From positions 1-33,030 of the forward strand of contig JAUNGL010000022.1 of the NCBI GenBank assembly GCA_030524665.1: a DNA stretch of 33,030 bases. Reading direction: 5' to 3'. Numbering within the stretch: the stretch's first letter is position 1; each line of letters begins with the position of its first letter. Source of the stretch: Lachnospiraceae bacterium (GTDB lineage: Bacteria > Bacillota > Clostridia > Lachnospirales > Lachnospiraceae). This document shows positions 22,780 to 31,726 of the stretch, in pieces. The translations under genes were made by a program, and so were the position numbers. The notes below the pieces were generated by a model, which made no database searches, had not been told where the DNA came from, and saw nothing but the letters and a program-made list of their open reading frames with translations.

Positions 22780-24179
22780 AACATCTGACACCAGATAAAG
22801 TACAGTCACTTGAGACACTTACCAGACAGATTATGGAAGAAAATGATGCCCGCGGGATAGCCGTGGGCATCACCGACGCAGAAGGAAATATTCTGTATGA
22901 ACATTATTTTGGATGGAGAGATGCTGAGAAAAGGCTTCCGATTAACCGAGATACCATCTTTGGAATGGCATCTGTGACGAAATCGTTTACTGCGCTGTCC
23001 ATCATGCAGATGCAGCAGGCGGGTATTCTTTCTGTGGACGATCCGGTGAAGGATTATATTCCCGAATTTACGAATAAGAATCAGAAGGATCTGGTGAAAA
23101 TCCGGCACCTGATGTGCCACAGCGGAGGATATTTTCCTCTGCCAAGAATTGTCGTCGACAAAACCGCACAGGAGATGAGGATCGAGGATTCTCTGGAAAA
23201 TGAGCTGATCTACCGGGATGACTTTGCCGATGAAGGAATCCGACGTGTGGCTGAACGGTTGGATAATCAGACACGTTTTACCGGAAGACCAGGCCAGCGC
23301 CTGAGCTACTGCAACGATGGATTCGGGCTGTTATCGGATATCGTACGGCGTCATTCCGACTGCAGTTCTTTTGCGGAATATCTGGACCGCCATATTCTGA
23401 AGCCGCTCGGAATGAACCGCAGCAACATCAGCTTCATCCGCAACACGCTGGATGAAAATGCTGCCGTTCTCTACTATAAAAAGGACGGTGTCTGGAGAGG
23501 AGATCATGATTACCAGAATGATGCATTTGTCCTGCACGGAGGCGGAGGGATGAAATCGACGCTGGGTGATATGCTCAAATATGCAGCTATGTATCTGAAC
23601 GAGGGCTGCGGCGCAAACGGCGTGCGGATCATTGACCGTTATTCCATTCAGGAGATGTGCAAGCCGCGTCAGCTGATGAAGCCGAGAGTTTATTACGGAT
23701 ACGGCCTGGAAAGCAGCCTGCTGGGAGACATGACCGTCATCGAGCATGGAGGAAGCCTTCCGGGAGTATCATCGAACTTCTCCTTCAGCACACAGGCAGG
23801 CGTGGGAATTGTGGTACTCTGCAATACTATGGATGTACCGGTCTACGCAATCTCGGAGATGGCAATGCGAATCTGCTGCGGACTGCCGGCAGAGGATGTG
23901 TGGCTGTTCGGCCATCCGCGGAAGTGGACCGAAGAAGAGAAGCAGGAGCTGATCGGGGAGTATGTGTCCGGCGAAGGCGAGCAGTTTGCATTGACCCTGG
24001 ATGAAGACGGTGAGCTGCGTATGTCTGTGAAGGGAAAACCTGTGCCTCTGGAAGGCGCATATCCATGGCTGGGCGTGGTGCGGAAAAAATACACAGATGT
24101 GTATCTGACTGCTGTCCGGGATGAAGAAGGTCATGTGATCGGAGCGCAGTATGGCAGCAGGATCTTTCCGAAGATGTGA
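22776..24179 (+). CDS. Cytoplasmic serine peptidase of the beta-lactamase/S12 family
   Basis: This 467-residue S12-fold hydrolase has the catalytic Ser66-Val-Thr-Lys69 (ASVTKS), Tyr178-Cys-Asn180 (LSYCNDG) and His324-Gly-Gly326 (IEHGGS), the three conserved active-site motifs of class C-like serine hydrolases. A C-terminal beta domain (about 385-467) resembles that of D-aminopeptidase-like members. There is no signal peptide, so it acts inside the cell and is not a resistance beta-lactamase. Coupled by ATGA to the dipeptide epimerase and downstream of a peptide importer, it is probably a D-amino-acid-directed peptidase for imported peptides (inference). A strong terminator follows at 24275. 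Confidence 0.88.
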   Translation: MKHLTPDKVQSLETLTRQIMEENDARGIAVGITDAEGNILYEHYFGWRDAEKRLPINRDTIFGMASVTKSFTALSIMQMQQAGILSVDDPVKDYIPEFTNKNQKDLVKIRHLMCHSGGYFPLPRIVVDKTAQEMRIEDSLENELIYRDDFADEGIRRVAERLDNQTRFTGRPGQRLSYCNDGFGLLSDIVRRHSDCSSFAEYLDRHILKPLGMNRSNISFIRNTLDENAAVLYYKKDGVWRGDHDYQNDAFVLHGGGGMKSTLGDMLKYAAMYLNEGCGANGVRIIDRYSIQEMCKPRQLMKPRVYYGYGLESSLLGDMTVIEHGGSLPGVSSNFSFSTQAGVGIVVLCNTMDVPVYAISEMAMRICCGLPAEDVWLFGHPRKWTEEEKQELIGEYVSGEGEQFALTLDEDGELRMSVKGKPVPLEGAYPWLGVVRKKYTDVYLTAVRDEEGHVIGAQYGSRIFPKM

Positions 24180-24274
24180 GCATAGGGTTGGCTGTTATAC
24201 TCTATATATGAAAATATGATTTTAAATATTAAAATCAAGAGATTTTAGGCTAAATAGTGAATGATATGAAACAA

Positions 24275-24306
24275 AGAGCAGATATTTTTAAATATCTGCT
24301 CTTTTT
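24275..24306 (+). terminator. Terminator of the epimerase-peptidase operon
   Basis: AGAGCAGATATTT (24275-24287) pairs with AAATATCTGCTCT (24290-24302) with a two-base loop, followed by a T-run to 24306. Confidence 0.92.
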
Positions 24307-24404
24307 GTACAGCATAAAAAACGAAAAGACAGGTATCACTGCAAAATAATACAAAAAATAAATTTAAAAATAACTTTTTTTGTGGAAAATGATCCAAAAA
24401 GTAC

Positions 24405-24433
24405 TTGCAAAAGATATACTATTATGTTATAAT
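24405..24433 (+). promoter_or_regulatory. Promoter of the sugar-importer/glycosidase operon
   Basis: TTGCAA (24405-24410) and a perfect TATAAT (24428-24433) are 17 bases apart in a strongly AT-rich stretch, with transcription expected near 24440. Confidence 0.8.
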
Positions 24434-24448
24434 TCTGGTATCAAAAAA

Positions 24449-24475
24449 TGAAATATAAATTTCATAAAATGAAAT
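24449..24475 (+). promoter_or_regulatory. Candidate operator
   Basis: The palindrome TGAAAT-ATAA-ATTTCA (24449-24464) lies just past the predicted transcription start. A third TGAAAT half-site follows at 24470-24475. A repressor bound here would block early elongation. No regulator gene is in the window. Confidence 0.45.
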
Positions 24476-24506
24476 TAAAGAAAATTTAATGTAATTAGGG
24501 AGGATT

Positions 24507-24524
24507 ATGTTAATCAAAAATTAA
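24507..24524 (+). other. Five-codon minigene (MLIKN) before the sugar-binding protein
   Basis: GGGAGG (24498-24503) is followed by ATG at 24507, five codons and TAA (24522-24524). The AAGGAGG of the next gene begins almost directly after. It could be a leader peptide or only a chance start. Confidence 0.3.
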
Positions 24525-24540
24525 TTAAGGAGGAAAAACA

Positions 24541-25911
24541 ATGTCATTCAAACGTGTAACGAGCATGCTGCTGGCAGGAGCAATGATTATAACTATGACG
24601 GCAGGATTAGGTGAAACAGTGCAGGCGAGTGAAGGGAATGTGCAGCAGATTCATTTTTATGCCTGGACGAATGAGGAGAATATGGTTCCGTTGGTTGGTG
24701 CCTTTAATGAGGATTACGCAGGACAGTATGAGCTCGTATATGAAAAAATTGCGAATGCGGATACTATGACGATCAACACAGCGCTCTCATCCGGGGAAGA
24801 TATCGACATTATGTCTCAGGCAAGCGCAGGAGACCTGAGGGATCGTGTAGATGATGGAGTGTATCTTGGGCTGAAACAGTTCTTTGATAAGGATGGTATG
24901 GATTACGCAGAGATGATGGGTGACTCTGTAGAGGAAACCATGAATATCAACGGCGATTATTATGCGATTCCATATAATAACAACATTAATATGGTGTTTT
25001 TCAATAAGAAGATGTTTGACGAAGCCGGCATTGATTATCCGCAATCCGGATGGACATGGGATGATTTCCGTGACACCGCGATGGCGCTGACAACAGGTGA
25101 AGGGGCAAATAAGGTATACGGGGCGATGATCGATGTTGCCGGAACAGGCGGCGGTGGCGGTGATAATTACTGGGATTTGATTGCGAGACAGAAGCTGGGA
25201 GCGTTTGTATATTATAATGATGATTTTACGGCTACCCAGTTTGAGCTTCCTGAGTTCAAGACAAGTCTGGAATACTTCTATAATCTGGCAATGGAAGATA
25301 AATGTATCGTACCGTATGACGAGTATATGGCGCTGCAGTATTCCAATGATACTACCGCAATGGCAGGTCTTTACAATGGGAAGTATGCTATGTGGATTGC
25401 ACCTGTTTACGGATGCCTGTATCTGAAATCAAGCTACGGTGAGATTCCGGAGGGAACGGATATTGGCCTGGTTGATATGCCGACGCTGGAAGGCGGCGAA
25501 ACTGTGACAACCTGCTATACTTCTACAGTCAGCATACCGGCAAACTGTAAAAATCCGGAAGCTGCGTGGGAAGCTATAAAATATATTTGTTTTGAGAGAG
25601 CAGATTTATTTGCAGGTGTAAAAGCTATGAACCCAGGATATCTTCTGAAGACAGATGAGGAAAAAGAAGAATTTTATAACATTATTTTTGATGAAAAGCC
25701 TGGCTTGGATAAGGATATGGCAATGAACACGATGTTTCTTGATCGTACGCTGGTCAGCAAAGACTGTACAGTAAGTGCAGGACAGACTAAGATCACAGAT
25801 TTGGTGAATGAGACAATGTCATTGGTGTTCACTGGTGAAATGGGGGTAGAAGAGGCGCTTGAAAAGCTGAAAACAGATGGGGATGCTGCGATAGCGGCAG
25901 AACTGGAATAA
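24541..25911 (+). CDS. Carbohydrate ABC importer substrate-binding protein (family 1)
   Basis: This 456-residue extracellular solute-binding protein of the sugar type has IHFYAWTNEENMVPLVGAFNE, then the hinge segment YYAIPYNNNINMVFFNKKMFDEAGI and the W-T-W-D-D-F motif. The signal peptide ends VQA-SEG (cleavage after Ala29) and contains no Cys at all, so it cannot be a lipoprotein. The first binding protein of this window shows the same SEG mature end. Substrate is unknown, though the downstream enzymes imply a glycoside. AAGGAGG precedes the ATG; a terminator hairpin follows. Confidence 0.93.
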   Translation: MSFKRVTSMLLAGAMIITMTAGLGETVQASEGNVQQIHFYAWTNEENMVPLVGAFNEDYAGQYELVYEKIANADTMTINTALSSGEDIDIMSQASAGDLRDRVDDGVYLGLKQFFDKDGMDYAEMMGDSVEETMNINGDYYAIPYNNNINMVFFNKKMFDEAGIDYPQSGWTWDDFRDTAMALTTGEGANKVYGAMIDVAGTGGGGGDNYWDLIARQKLGAFVYYNDDFTATQFELPEFKTSLEYFYNLAMEDKCIVPYDEYMALQYSNDTTAMAGLYNGKYAMWIAPVYGCLYLKSSYGEIPEGTDIGLVDMPTLEGGETVTTCYTSTVSIPANCKNPEAAWEAIKYICFERADLFAGVKAMNPGYLLKTDEEKEEFYNIIFDEKPGLDKDMAMNTMFLDRTLVSKDCTVSAGQTKITDLVNETMSLVFTGEMGVEEALEKLKTDGDAAIAAELE

Positions 25912-25917
25912 GAATAG

Positions 25918-25959
25918 ATAGCGGCTCTGAGAACCTCCCGAAGGAGCCGCTATTATTTT
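25918..25959 (+). terminator. Intercistronic terminator after the sugar-binding protein
   Basis: ATAGCGGCTC (25918-25927) pairs with GAGCCGCTAT (25944-25953), followed by TATTTT. It probably reduces expression of the permeases relative to the binding protein. Confidence 0.85.
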
Positions 25960-25986
25960 ACACTTCTTTATGGAAAGGGCGTGAAT

Positions 25987-26907
25987 ATGACAATGACATT
26001 TACAGGCAGCAGAACTAAAAAGAAAATGTCACCTATGGAGAAAAAAGAGAATATAGCAGGCTGGATGTTTATCTCATTAAATCTGATCGGCTATTTTTTA
26101 TTTAAGCTGATTCCTATTTTGCTCGCGGGAGTGCTGAGCTTTTCCGAGTGGAATATTGCGACGGATATCTCATCCCTGAAGTTTGCGGGTTTTGATAATT
26201 TTATAAAAATGTTTTCGGATAACGTGTTTAGGATCTCCGTGAAAAATACCCTGATATACACCGTCATCATGGTGCCGGTTGCGATCTTTCTTTCTCTGAT
26301 CTTTGCAGTGATACTTGATAAATATGTTTTCGGAAAGGGATTGCTGAGATTGGCTTTTTATCTTCCGAATATTTCTTCTATGGTGGCAGTGTCTATTGTA
26401 TGGATGATTCTTTTTCTGCCGTCATATGGACCGATTAACAATTTTCTGCGTACACTGGGAGTAGACAATCCACCGAAATGGCTGAATGGGACGGCAACTT
26501 CGCTGATTTCTATCGTAATTGTTGGAGTATGGCAGAGGATTGGATACAACATTATCATAGTTCTGGCCGGATTACAGGGGATTTCCACGTCACTGTATGA
26601 GGCGGCGGAGATAGACGGAGCAAATGTCGTACAGAAGTTCCGTTATATTACAATACCGGGATTGAATAATACCTTGTTTTTCCTGACAATTATGTCCATC
26701 ATCAATTCTTTCCAGGTGTTTACCCCGGTAAAGGTTATGACTCAGGGAGGTCCGGGTACCTCATCTTCCGTACTGGTTTACTATATTTATAAATCAGCAT
26801 TTATGAACAATGAGATCGGTTATGCGAGTGCAATGGCATGGGCTCTTTTTGCACTGGTATTTGCAGCTTCTGCAGTCAGAATGATTGTATCGAAGAAGAA
26901 AGACTAA
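25987..26907 (+). CDS. Carbohydrate ABC importer permease, MalF/UgpA type
   Basis: This 306-residue permease has six hydrophobic helices. The charged N-terminus (KKKMSPMEKKENIAGW) precedes helix 1, and the EAA loop EAAEIDGANVVQKFRYITIPGL lies in the C-terminal third, followed by GGPGTSSSVLVYYIY, typical of MalF-like subunits. GTG at 25981 is in frame, but ATG 25987 has AAAGGG at seven bases, whereas the GTG is directly adjacent to that site. It forms a heterodimer with the next gene product. Confidence 0.94.
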   Translation: MTMTFTGSRTKKKMSPMEKKENIAGWMFISLNLIGYFLFKLIPILLAGVLSFSEWNIATDISSLKFAGFDNFIKMFSDNVFRISVKNTLIYTVIMVPVAIFLSLIFAVILDKYVFGKGLLRLAFYLPNISSMVAVSIVWMILFLPSYGPINNFLRTLGVDNPPKWLNGTATSLISIVIVGVWQRIGYNIIIVLAGLQGISTSLYEAAEIDGANVVQKFRYITIPGLNNTLFFLTIMSIINSFQVFTPVKVMTQGGPGTSSSVLVYYIYKSAFMNNEIGYASAMAWALFALVFAASAVRMIVSKKKD

Positions 26908-26918
26908 GGAGGCCAGTT

Positions 26919-27755
26919 ATGGGAAGAAGAAAAAAACAATTGACTATTAAAATAGTAATGACTGTTTTGATGGGAATTATTTCTATCATCATGCTGCTGC
27001 CCTTTGCATGGATGCTGTCAGCATCATTCAAATCGGATAATGTGATATTTAATTTTCCGATCGAATGGATCCCTTCCGCACCGACTCTGAATAATTATAT
27101 TAAGGTATGGGCGTCGGATGTTCCGTTTTCAACATTTTTTCTGAATTCGGTCAAGGTATCAGGAATTTCTCTGATCGGGGAAGTGTGCACCAGTGCGTTG
27201 GCTGCTTATGCTTTTGCAAAAATCAAGTTTAAAGGAAGAGAATTTGTTTTCCTGATCTATTTGTCCACGCTGGCCTTTCCGGCACAGATGATGCTGATAC
27301 CGAGATATGTATTATTTAAGGAGGTTGGGATTTTAAATACACACCTGTCATTAATTCTTCCGGGAATGTTTACCGCATTCGGGACCTTTTTGCTGAGACA
27401 GGCATTCAGATCAATCCCGGATGAGCTTTGCGAGGCGGCCAAGATCGACGGTGCAAGTCATTTTACTGTTTTTACAAGGATTGTGTGCCCTCTTTCAAAA
27501 GCAAATTTCAGTGCATTGATTATTTTTCAGTTTGTGACTTCATGGAATGAGTATGAAGCGCCGCTGGTGTATATCAGGAACAAGGTACTGGCAACGATTC
27601 CGTTGGGATTGAATTTCTTCCGTGATGAGAATGCTGCGAGCTATGGTGCCATTATGGCGGCATCGGTCTGCTCGTTGATACCGATATTTATTGTATTTTT
27701 AATATTCCAGAAGCAGTTTGTTGCTGGAATTGCAACCTCCGGTATGAAAGAGTAA
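26919..27755 (+). CDS. Carbohydrate ABC importer permease, MalG/UgpE type
   Basis: The second permease has 278 residues and six helices. Marks are the LLPFAWMLSASFK segment after helix 1, the EAA loop EAAKIDGASHFTVFTRIVCPLSK, and the family ending KQFVAGIATSGMKE. An upstream in-frame ATG (26838) lies inside the previous gene; ATG 26919 has AAGGAGG at six bases and is the true start. No ATPase gene accompanies the permeases, so a shared MsmK-like ATPase encoded elsewhere is expected. Confidence 0.94.
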   Translation: MGRRKKQLTIKIVMTVLMGIISIIMLLPFAWMLSASFKSDNVIFNFPIEWIPSAPTLNNYIKVWASDVPFSTFFLNSVKVSGISLIGEVCTSALAAYAFAKIKFKGREFVFLIYLSTLAFPAQMMLIPRYVLFKEVGILNTHLSLILPGMFTAFGTFLLRQAFRSIPDELCEAAKIDGASHFTVFTRIVCPLSKANFSALIIFQFVTSWNEYEAPLVYIRNKVLATIPLGLNFFRDENAASYGAIMAASVCSLIPIFIVFLIFQKQFVAGIATSGMKE

Positions 27756-27784
27756 AACGCGGAGTATGTTGGAAAGGATAAGAG

Positions 27785-30328
27785 ATGACAATTTATTTAA
27801 GTAAATTTGGTATTTCTGATGAAGCAATATATGGGATAAGTGAATTTGAAAAGGCTGTTAAAGCGCGCGGTGCCGAGGTGGCCTGCAGTCCTGTTCCAGA
27901 CCAGGTGACAGCGGAGGACAGGGATATCCAGGTGGTTGCGGGCCCGGGCAGTGATCTGCGGGTGAAGGATCTGCTGGAAGCGAACGGTCTGGAATCACTG
28001 GCTCTGAAGGAAGAAAGCTTGTTGTGCCACTGGTGCAGGACAAGAAACGGAAAAGTACTTCTTCTTTCGGGAAGAGATGCGGCGGGGGTTATGTATGTAC
28101 TCCTTGAGATGGCCAGAAGGATTAAATTGTACGGCATGGACGCATTGGTAAAAGCAGAGAATTACAGTGAAGCCCCTGAGAATCGGGTGCGCTGTATGGA
28201 TCGGTATATCGTTGGACATCTGGACAATGAATGGTTTTTAAACGATGATTTCTGGGATTCTTATATGGCAAAACTGGCATATGCAAGATTTAACCGGTTT
28301 TGTCTGATTGTTGGATTTGATACTGCATATATGTCGCCCCCGTATCCGTTTTTCCTGCCACCGCTTCCGGAATATCCGGAGGTCAGAGTATTGAAGATAA
28401 CGGAGCAGGAAGTTGCGCAAAATTGTGAACAGCTTAGGAAAATCGGACGGAAGTGCCATGAGCATGGGTTAAAATTTGTCTTTGCTACGTGGCAGCAAAG
28501 ACCCTGGACAACCGAACAGGATAAAATGGTAGATGGTCTGCCGGAAGGGGAATCGGAACTAAGTGAATACTGTTATCAGGGATTAAAGACGCTGCTGTGT
28601 GCAGTGCCGGAAATAGATATCGTACAGTTTCGTGTGAATCATGAATCTGGTGTCGGCACGCAGATTTCCGCTGCAGATTTCTGGAATCGCTGTGTGGACG
28701 CAGTAGCTGATGCCGGGGAATTGGCCGGAAAAGAGTTTATTATGGATCTCCGTGCAAAAGGTCTGACAGAGGATATGGTCACACATGCGCTGAATGACGG
28801 CTTACAGGTTGAGGTGCCGACAAAGTATTGGTGTGAGCATGCCGCATTGCCGTACCATATTACTGCCATGAGAACGGAAGAGCTGGCGCACCTTGATAAT
28901 TATAATCATTCCAGAAGATATTCGTACGCAGACATGCTGAGAAAACCGAAACGATACAGCGTAATATTCCGATTGTGGAATTATGGCTCTGTGAATTTAT
29001 TTCTCTGGGGCGATGCCGATTATGCAAGACGTTTTGCAAAAAGCTGTTCAATCGGGGGAGCGGCCGGATATCAGGTGAATGCGCCTCTTTCCCTGAAATA
29101 CGGACATGAATTGTCTCATAGGCAGCGCTGGGATATCTTTAAAGATGAAAAGATGCGTTACGGGAGATGGGAGGAAGACCGTTTCTGGAATTGGTATACA
29201 ATATACGGAAGGCTTGGTTATAATACGGAAACAGACCCGGAGGTCTGGAAAAGTGAGTTTGCCGTACACTTTGGGAAAGGTGCGGAAGCAGCGGAAAAGG
29301 CATTGGAATCGGCAAGCAGGATATTGCCGATGATTACCACGGTTCATATGCCTGTTCACCCATCTCTTCGTTATTGGCCGGAAATGAACACCGGATGGGC
29401 GCTTTTTGAAGAGAACAATATGGAAGAGTCAGAAGCGTACGATTATTATACACATCTAACATACGGATCGACAGAGCCGAGTGATCACCAGCTTTTTTAT
29501 GGGATCGATGAATACGTCCGTGACCGGGAAAACGGCGTTTTGAAGGGAAAATATACACCAATCCAGTATTCGGCATGGCTTGGACAGCTTGCGGATACAG
29601 CCGAAAAATGGCTTGAGACATTTGAAGATTCCTGTGAAGCAGAGGAAGCAGAAAAGCTGTCCTTCCAGACGGATCTGAAGATGTTGATCCATCTCGGACG
29701 TTATCATGCCATGAAGATTATGGCCGCGCTCTATGTGGAAGCTGCAAGGTATGGAGAGAAGGAATGGTATCTGCAAAAAGCGCTTTCTAGTATGCAGGCT
29801 GCCGCTGACTACTGGCATCGTCTGGCCGAGATGGGAGAAAAATACTACTATGAGGATCTGGATTTCAGCTCTGCTGGTTCGCTCAGCAGACGCGGTAACT
29901 GGAAAATACTAGAAAAAGAGATACTGGATGATCTGCAGACGCTGAAGGATGCGGTTGGAGAAGGGGGGGCTCCTGCAGACGCGGCAGCTTGTAGTATGCC
30001 GGAGTCGTTTGAAGCTGAATTGGCAGAATGGATTCCGGTCGGGAAAGAGCTCCGGGTACAGGTACGTCTTAATTTGAAACCGGAGGAGACGCTGACTCTG
30101 CATTACAGGCATTTGGATCAGACGGAGGGAATGTTCCATGAAACAGCATTTGAGAACCTGAACGGTGTCTATGAAGCAACTGTCCCGGCGGATTATATCT
30201 CGGAAGAGTTTGATTTGATGGTGTATATTTCGAGAATCTCAGAGGAAAAAGGATGCAGGATATTCCCGTGTATCTATCACGATAAGTTTCCGTATCCGTA
30301 TCATATAATTGAAGTAAAGGAGAAATAA
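27785..30328 (+). CDS. Large cytoplasmic glycoside-hydrolase-like protein
   Basis: This 847-residue protein has no signal peptide. Residues 1-125 resemble the alpha/beta domain found before GH20, GH67 and GH84-type barrels, with the tell-tale LLSGRDAAGVMYVLLEMAR. Residues about 130-480 look like a TIM barrel: DRYIVGHL, FNRFCLIVGF, LKFVFATWQQRP, and FRVNHESG, where Glu287 is a candidate catalytic acid. A mainly helical region (about 490-740) and a beta-rich C-terminal domain (about 755-847) follow. I cannot name the family. It follows a sugar importer and precedes two FAD oxidoreductases four bases away, so an intracellular role on an imported, possibly oxidised, glycoside is likely (inference). 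RBS AAAGGATAAGAG is modest. Confidence 0.75.
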   Translation: MTIYLSKFGISDEAIYGISEFEKAVKARGAEVACSPVPDQVTAEDRDIQVVAGPGSDLRVKDLLEANGLESLALKEESLLCHWCRTRNGKVLLLSGRDAAGVMYVLLEMARRIKLYGMDALVKAENYSEAPENRVRCMDRYIVGHLDNEWFLNDDFWDSYMAKLAYARFNRFCLIVGFDTAYMSPPYPFFLPPLPEYPEVRVLKITEQEVAQNCEQLRKIGRKCHEHGLKFVFATWQQRPWTTEQDKMVDGLPEGESELSEYCYQGLKTLLCAVPEIDIVQFRVNHESGVGTQISAADFWNRCVDAVADAGELAGKEFIMDLRAKGLTEDMVTHALNDGLQVEVPTKYWCEHAALPYHITAMRTEELAHLDNYNHSRRYSYADMLRKPKRYSVIFRLWNYGSVNLFLWGDADYARRFAKSCSIGGAAGYQVNAPLSLKYGHELSHRQRWDIFKDEKMRYGRWEEDRFWNWYTIYGRLGYNTETDPEVWKSEFAVHFGKGAEAAEKALESASRILPMITTVHMPVHPSLRYWPEMNTGWALFEENNMEESEAYDYYTHLTYGSTEPSDHQLFYGIDEYVRDRENGVLKGKYTPIQYSAWLGQLADTAEKWLETFEDSCEAEEAEKLSFQTDLKMLIHLGRYHAMKIMAALYVEAARYGEKEWYLQKALSSMQAAADYWHRLAEMGEKYYYEDLDFSSAGSLSRRGNWKILEKEILDDLQTLKDAVGEGGAPADAAACSMPESFEAELAEWIPVGKELRVQVRLNLKPEETLTLHYRHLDQTEGMFHETAFENLNGVYEATVPADYISEEFDLMVYISRISEEKGCRIFPCIYHDKFPYPYHIIEVKEK

Positions 30329-30331
30329 GCT

Positions 30332-31705
30332 ATGGAAAAATATATTGTTGAAACATTAAAGACTCCGGTAAATTATGAATGTGATGTGCTGGTGTGCGGC
30401 GGCGGGACAACAGGCTTTACGGCGGCTCTGGCTGCGGCGAGGAATGGCGCGAGAACGATCCTGATCGAGCGGGAGGGGTATGTCGGCGGCGCCCTGATTA
30501 ATGGGGCAGGCCCGATCCATAGCTTTTTTAATCTTTATAAATCATTTGAGAATGCAGAGCGTATACAGGTTGTCAGAGGGATTGCGCAGGAATTAATTGA
30601 CCGGATGGCGGAAAAGAATCTCAGCCCGGGACATCTTGAAATGGAGAAGGGCGGAAGCTACGATTCTGTTATTACGTTGATTGACTGGGAGGGATTCAAG
30701 GATACAGCGCTTCAAATGCTGTCGGAAGCGGGGGTAACGGTGCTTCTGCATGTTGTAGCGGCTGGTGCGGTTATGGAGGGCAATGCAATACGCGGCGTTA
30801 TAATTGAAGGAAAGTCCGGCAGGGAAGTTATTTCTGCAAAAGTTGTAATCGATACGACTGGCGACGGAGATGTCGCGGCTTTTGCCGGTGCGGAGTTTGT
30901 CAAAAAGCATGACACCACGAATGTCGGATTCCCATTTGGCATGTCGAATGTAGATATGCCGAAGCTGGTAAAGTTTCTGGAAGAGCACGATATGGTAAAT
31001 CAGATTATTCATGCGGATAAGGGAGATGAGTATGATGATATTATCAGGCTGGGATTTGAGCTGAAAAAGATCCCTGTTTTCAAAGAATTTATGGATAAAA
31101 ACGGAATGTGGGGTCCTCTCGGAGTATCACTGCATCCGGGAAACTATAATTACATTAATTCGGCTGCGCTTCAGAACGTGGATACAACCAATACGCTGGA
31201 ATTTTCGAAGGCAGAGATCATTTTGAGACATCAGGCTACTACTTTGGGGCTGATGCTGAAGGAGCATATTCCGGGATTTGAAAATGCGTATATCAGCTGG
31301 ACGCCTGACTGTGCGGGAGTGAGATATACACGTGCAATCGTATGTGAGCATGACATGACAAACGATGAGATTGTGAATTGCGCCAGATTTGAGGACGAGG
31401 TAATGCTGTATGGTTTTCATGACTGTGCACCGAGAGTCCGCATCAAGGATGCGGGATACTACGGCATACCGTACAGGGCTTTTATTCCGGTAAAAATAGA
31501 GGGAATGCTTGTAGGGGGACGGCTGATCACAACGGAGTGGACAGCTCATATGTCGACTAGAAATACGGGTTCCTGTCTGGCACAGGGACAGGCGATCGGT
31601 ACGGCGGCAGCCTTGTGCAGCAAGGCCGGGGTTACGGTCCGGAATGTGGATATGAAAGAGCTTCAGAAAACCCTGAGGGAGCAGGGCGTTTTCCTCGGTG
31701 AATAA
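30332..31705 (+). CDS. FAD-dependent oxidoreductase (FAD_oxidored/pfam12831-like), copy 1
   Basis: This 457-residue flavoprotein has the N-terminal Rossmann motif Gly23-Gly-Gly-Thr-Thr-Gly28 (VCGGGTTG), the ribose-binding Glu46 (ILIERE), GGA at 52-54, the second nucleotide motif DTTGDGDVAAFAG and the C-terminal FAD contact IPYRAFIPVKIEGMLVGGR...HMSTRNTGSCLAQGQAIGTAAAL. This family is known mainly from genomes, often near sugar-utilisation genes; reaction and substrate are unknown. It is paralogous to the next gene, with matching ends. It starts three bases after the glycosidase stop with AAAGGAG, so they are co-expressed. Confidence 0.88.
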   Translation: MEKYIVETLKTPVNYECDVLVCGGGTTGFTAALAAARNGARTILIEREGYVGGALINGAGPIHSFFNLYKSFENAERIQVVRGIAQELIDRMAEKNLSPGHLEMEKGGSYDSVITLIDWEGFKDTALQMLSEAGVTVLLHVVAAGAVMEGNAIRGVIIEGKSGREVISAKVVIDTTGDGDVAAFAGAEFVKKHDTTNVGFPFGMSNVDMPKLVKFLEEHDMVNQIIHADKGDEYDDIIRLGFELKKIPVFKEFMDKNGMWGPLGVSLHPGNYNYINSAALQNVDTTNTLEFSKAEIILRHQATTLGLMLKEHIPGFENAYISWTPDCAGVRYTRAIVCEHDMTNDEIVNCARFEDEVMLYGFHDCAPRVRIKDAGYYGIPYRAFIPVKIEGMLVGGRLITTEWTAHMSTRNTGSCLAQGQAIGTAAALCSKAGVTVRNVDMKELQKTLREQGVFLGE

Positions 31706-31726
31706 AGAGAAAGGAGATAAGAGGTA

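Noticed and set aside
22776-24179. Antibiotic-resistance beta-lactamase
   Set aside because: It has S12 motifs but no signal peptide and is coupled to a dipeptide epimerase, so a cytoplasmic peptidase role fits better.
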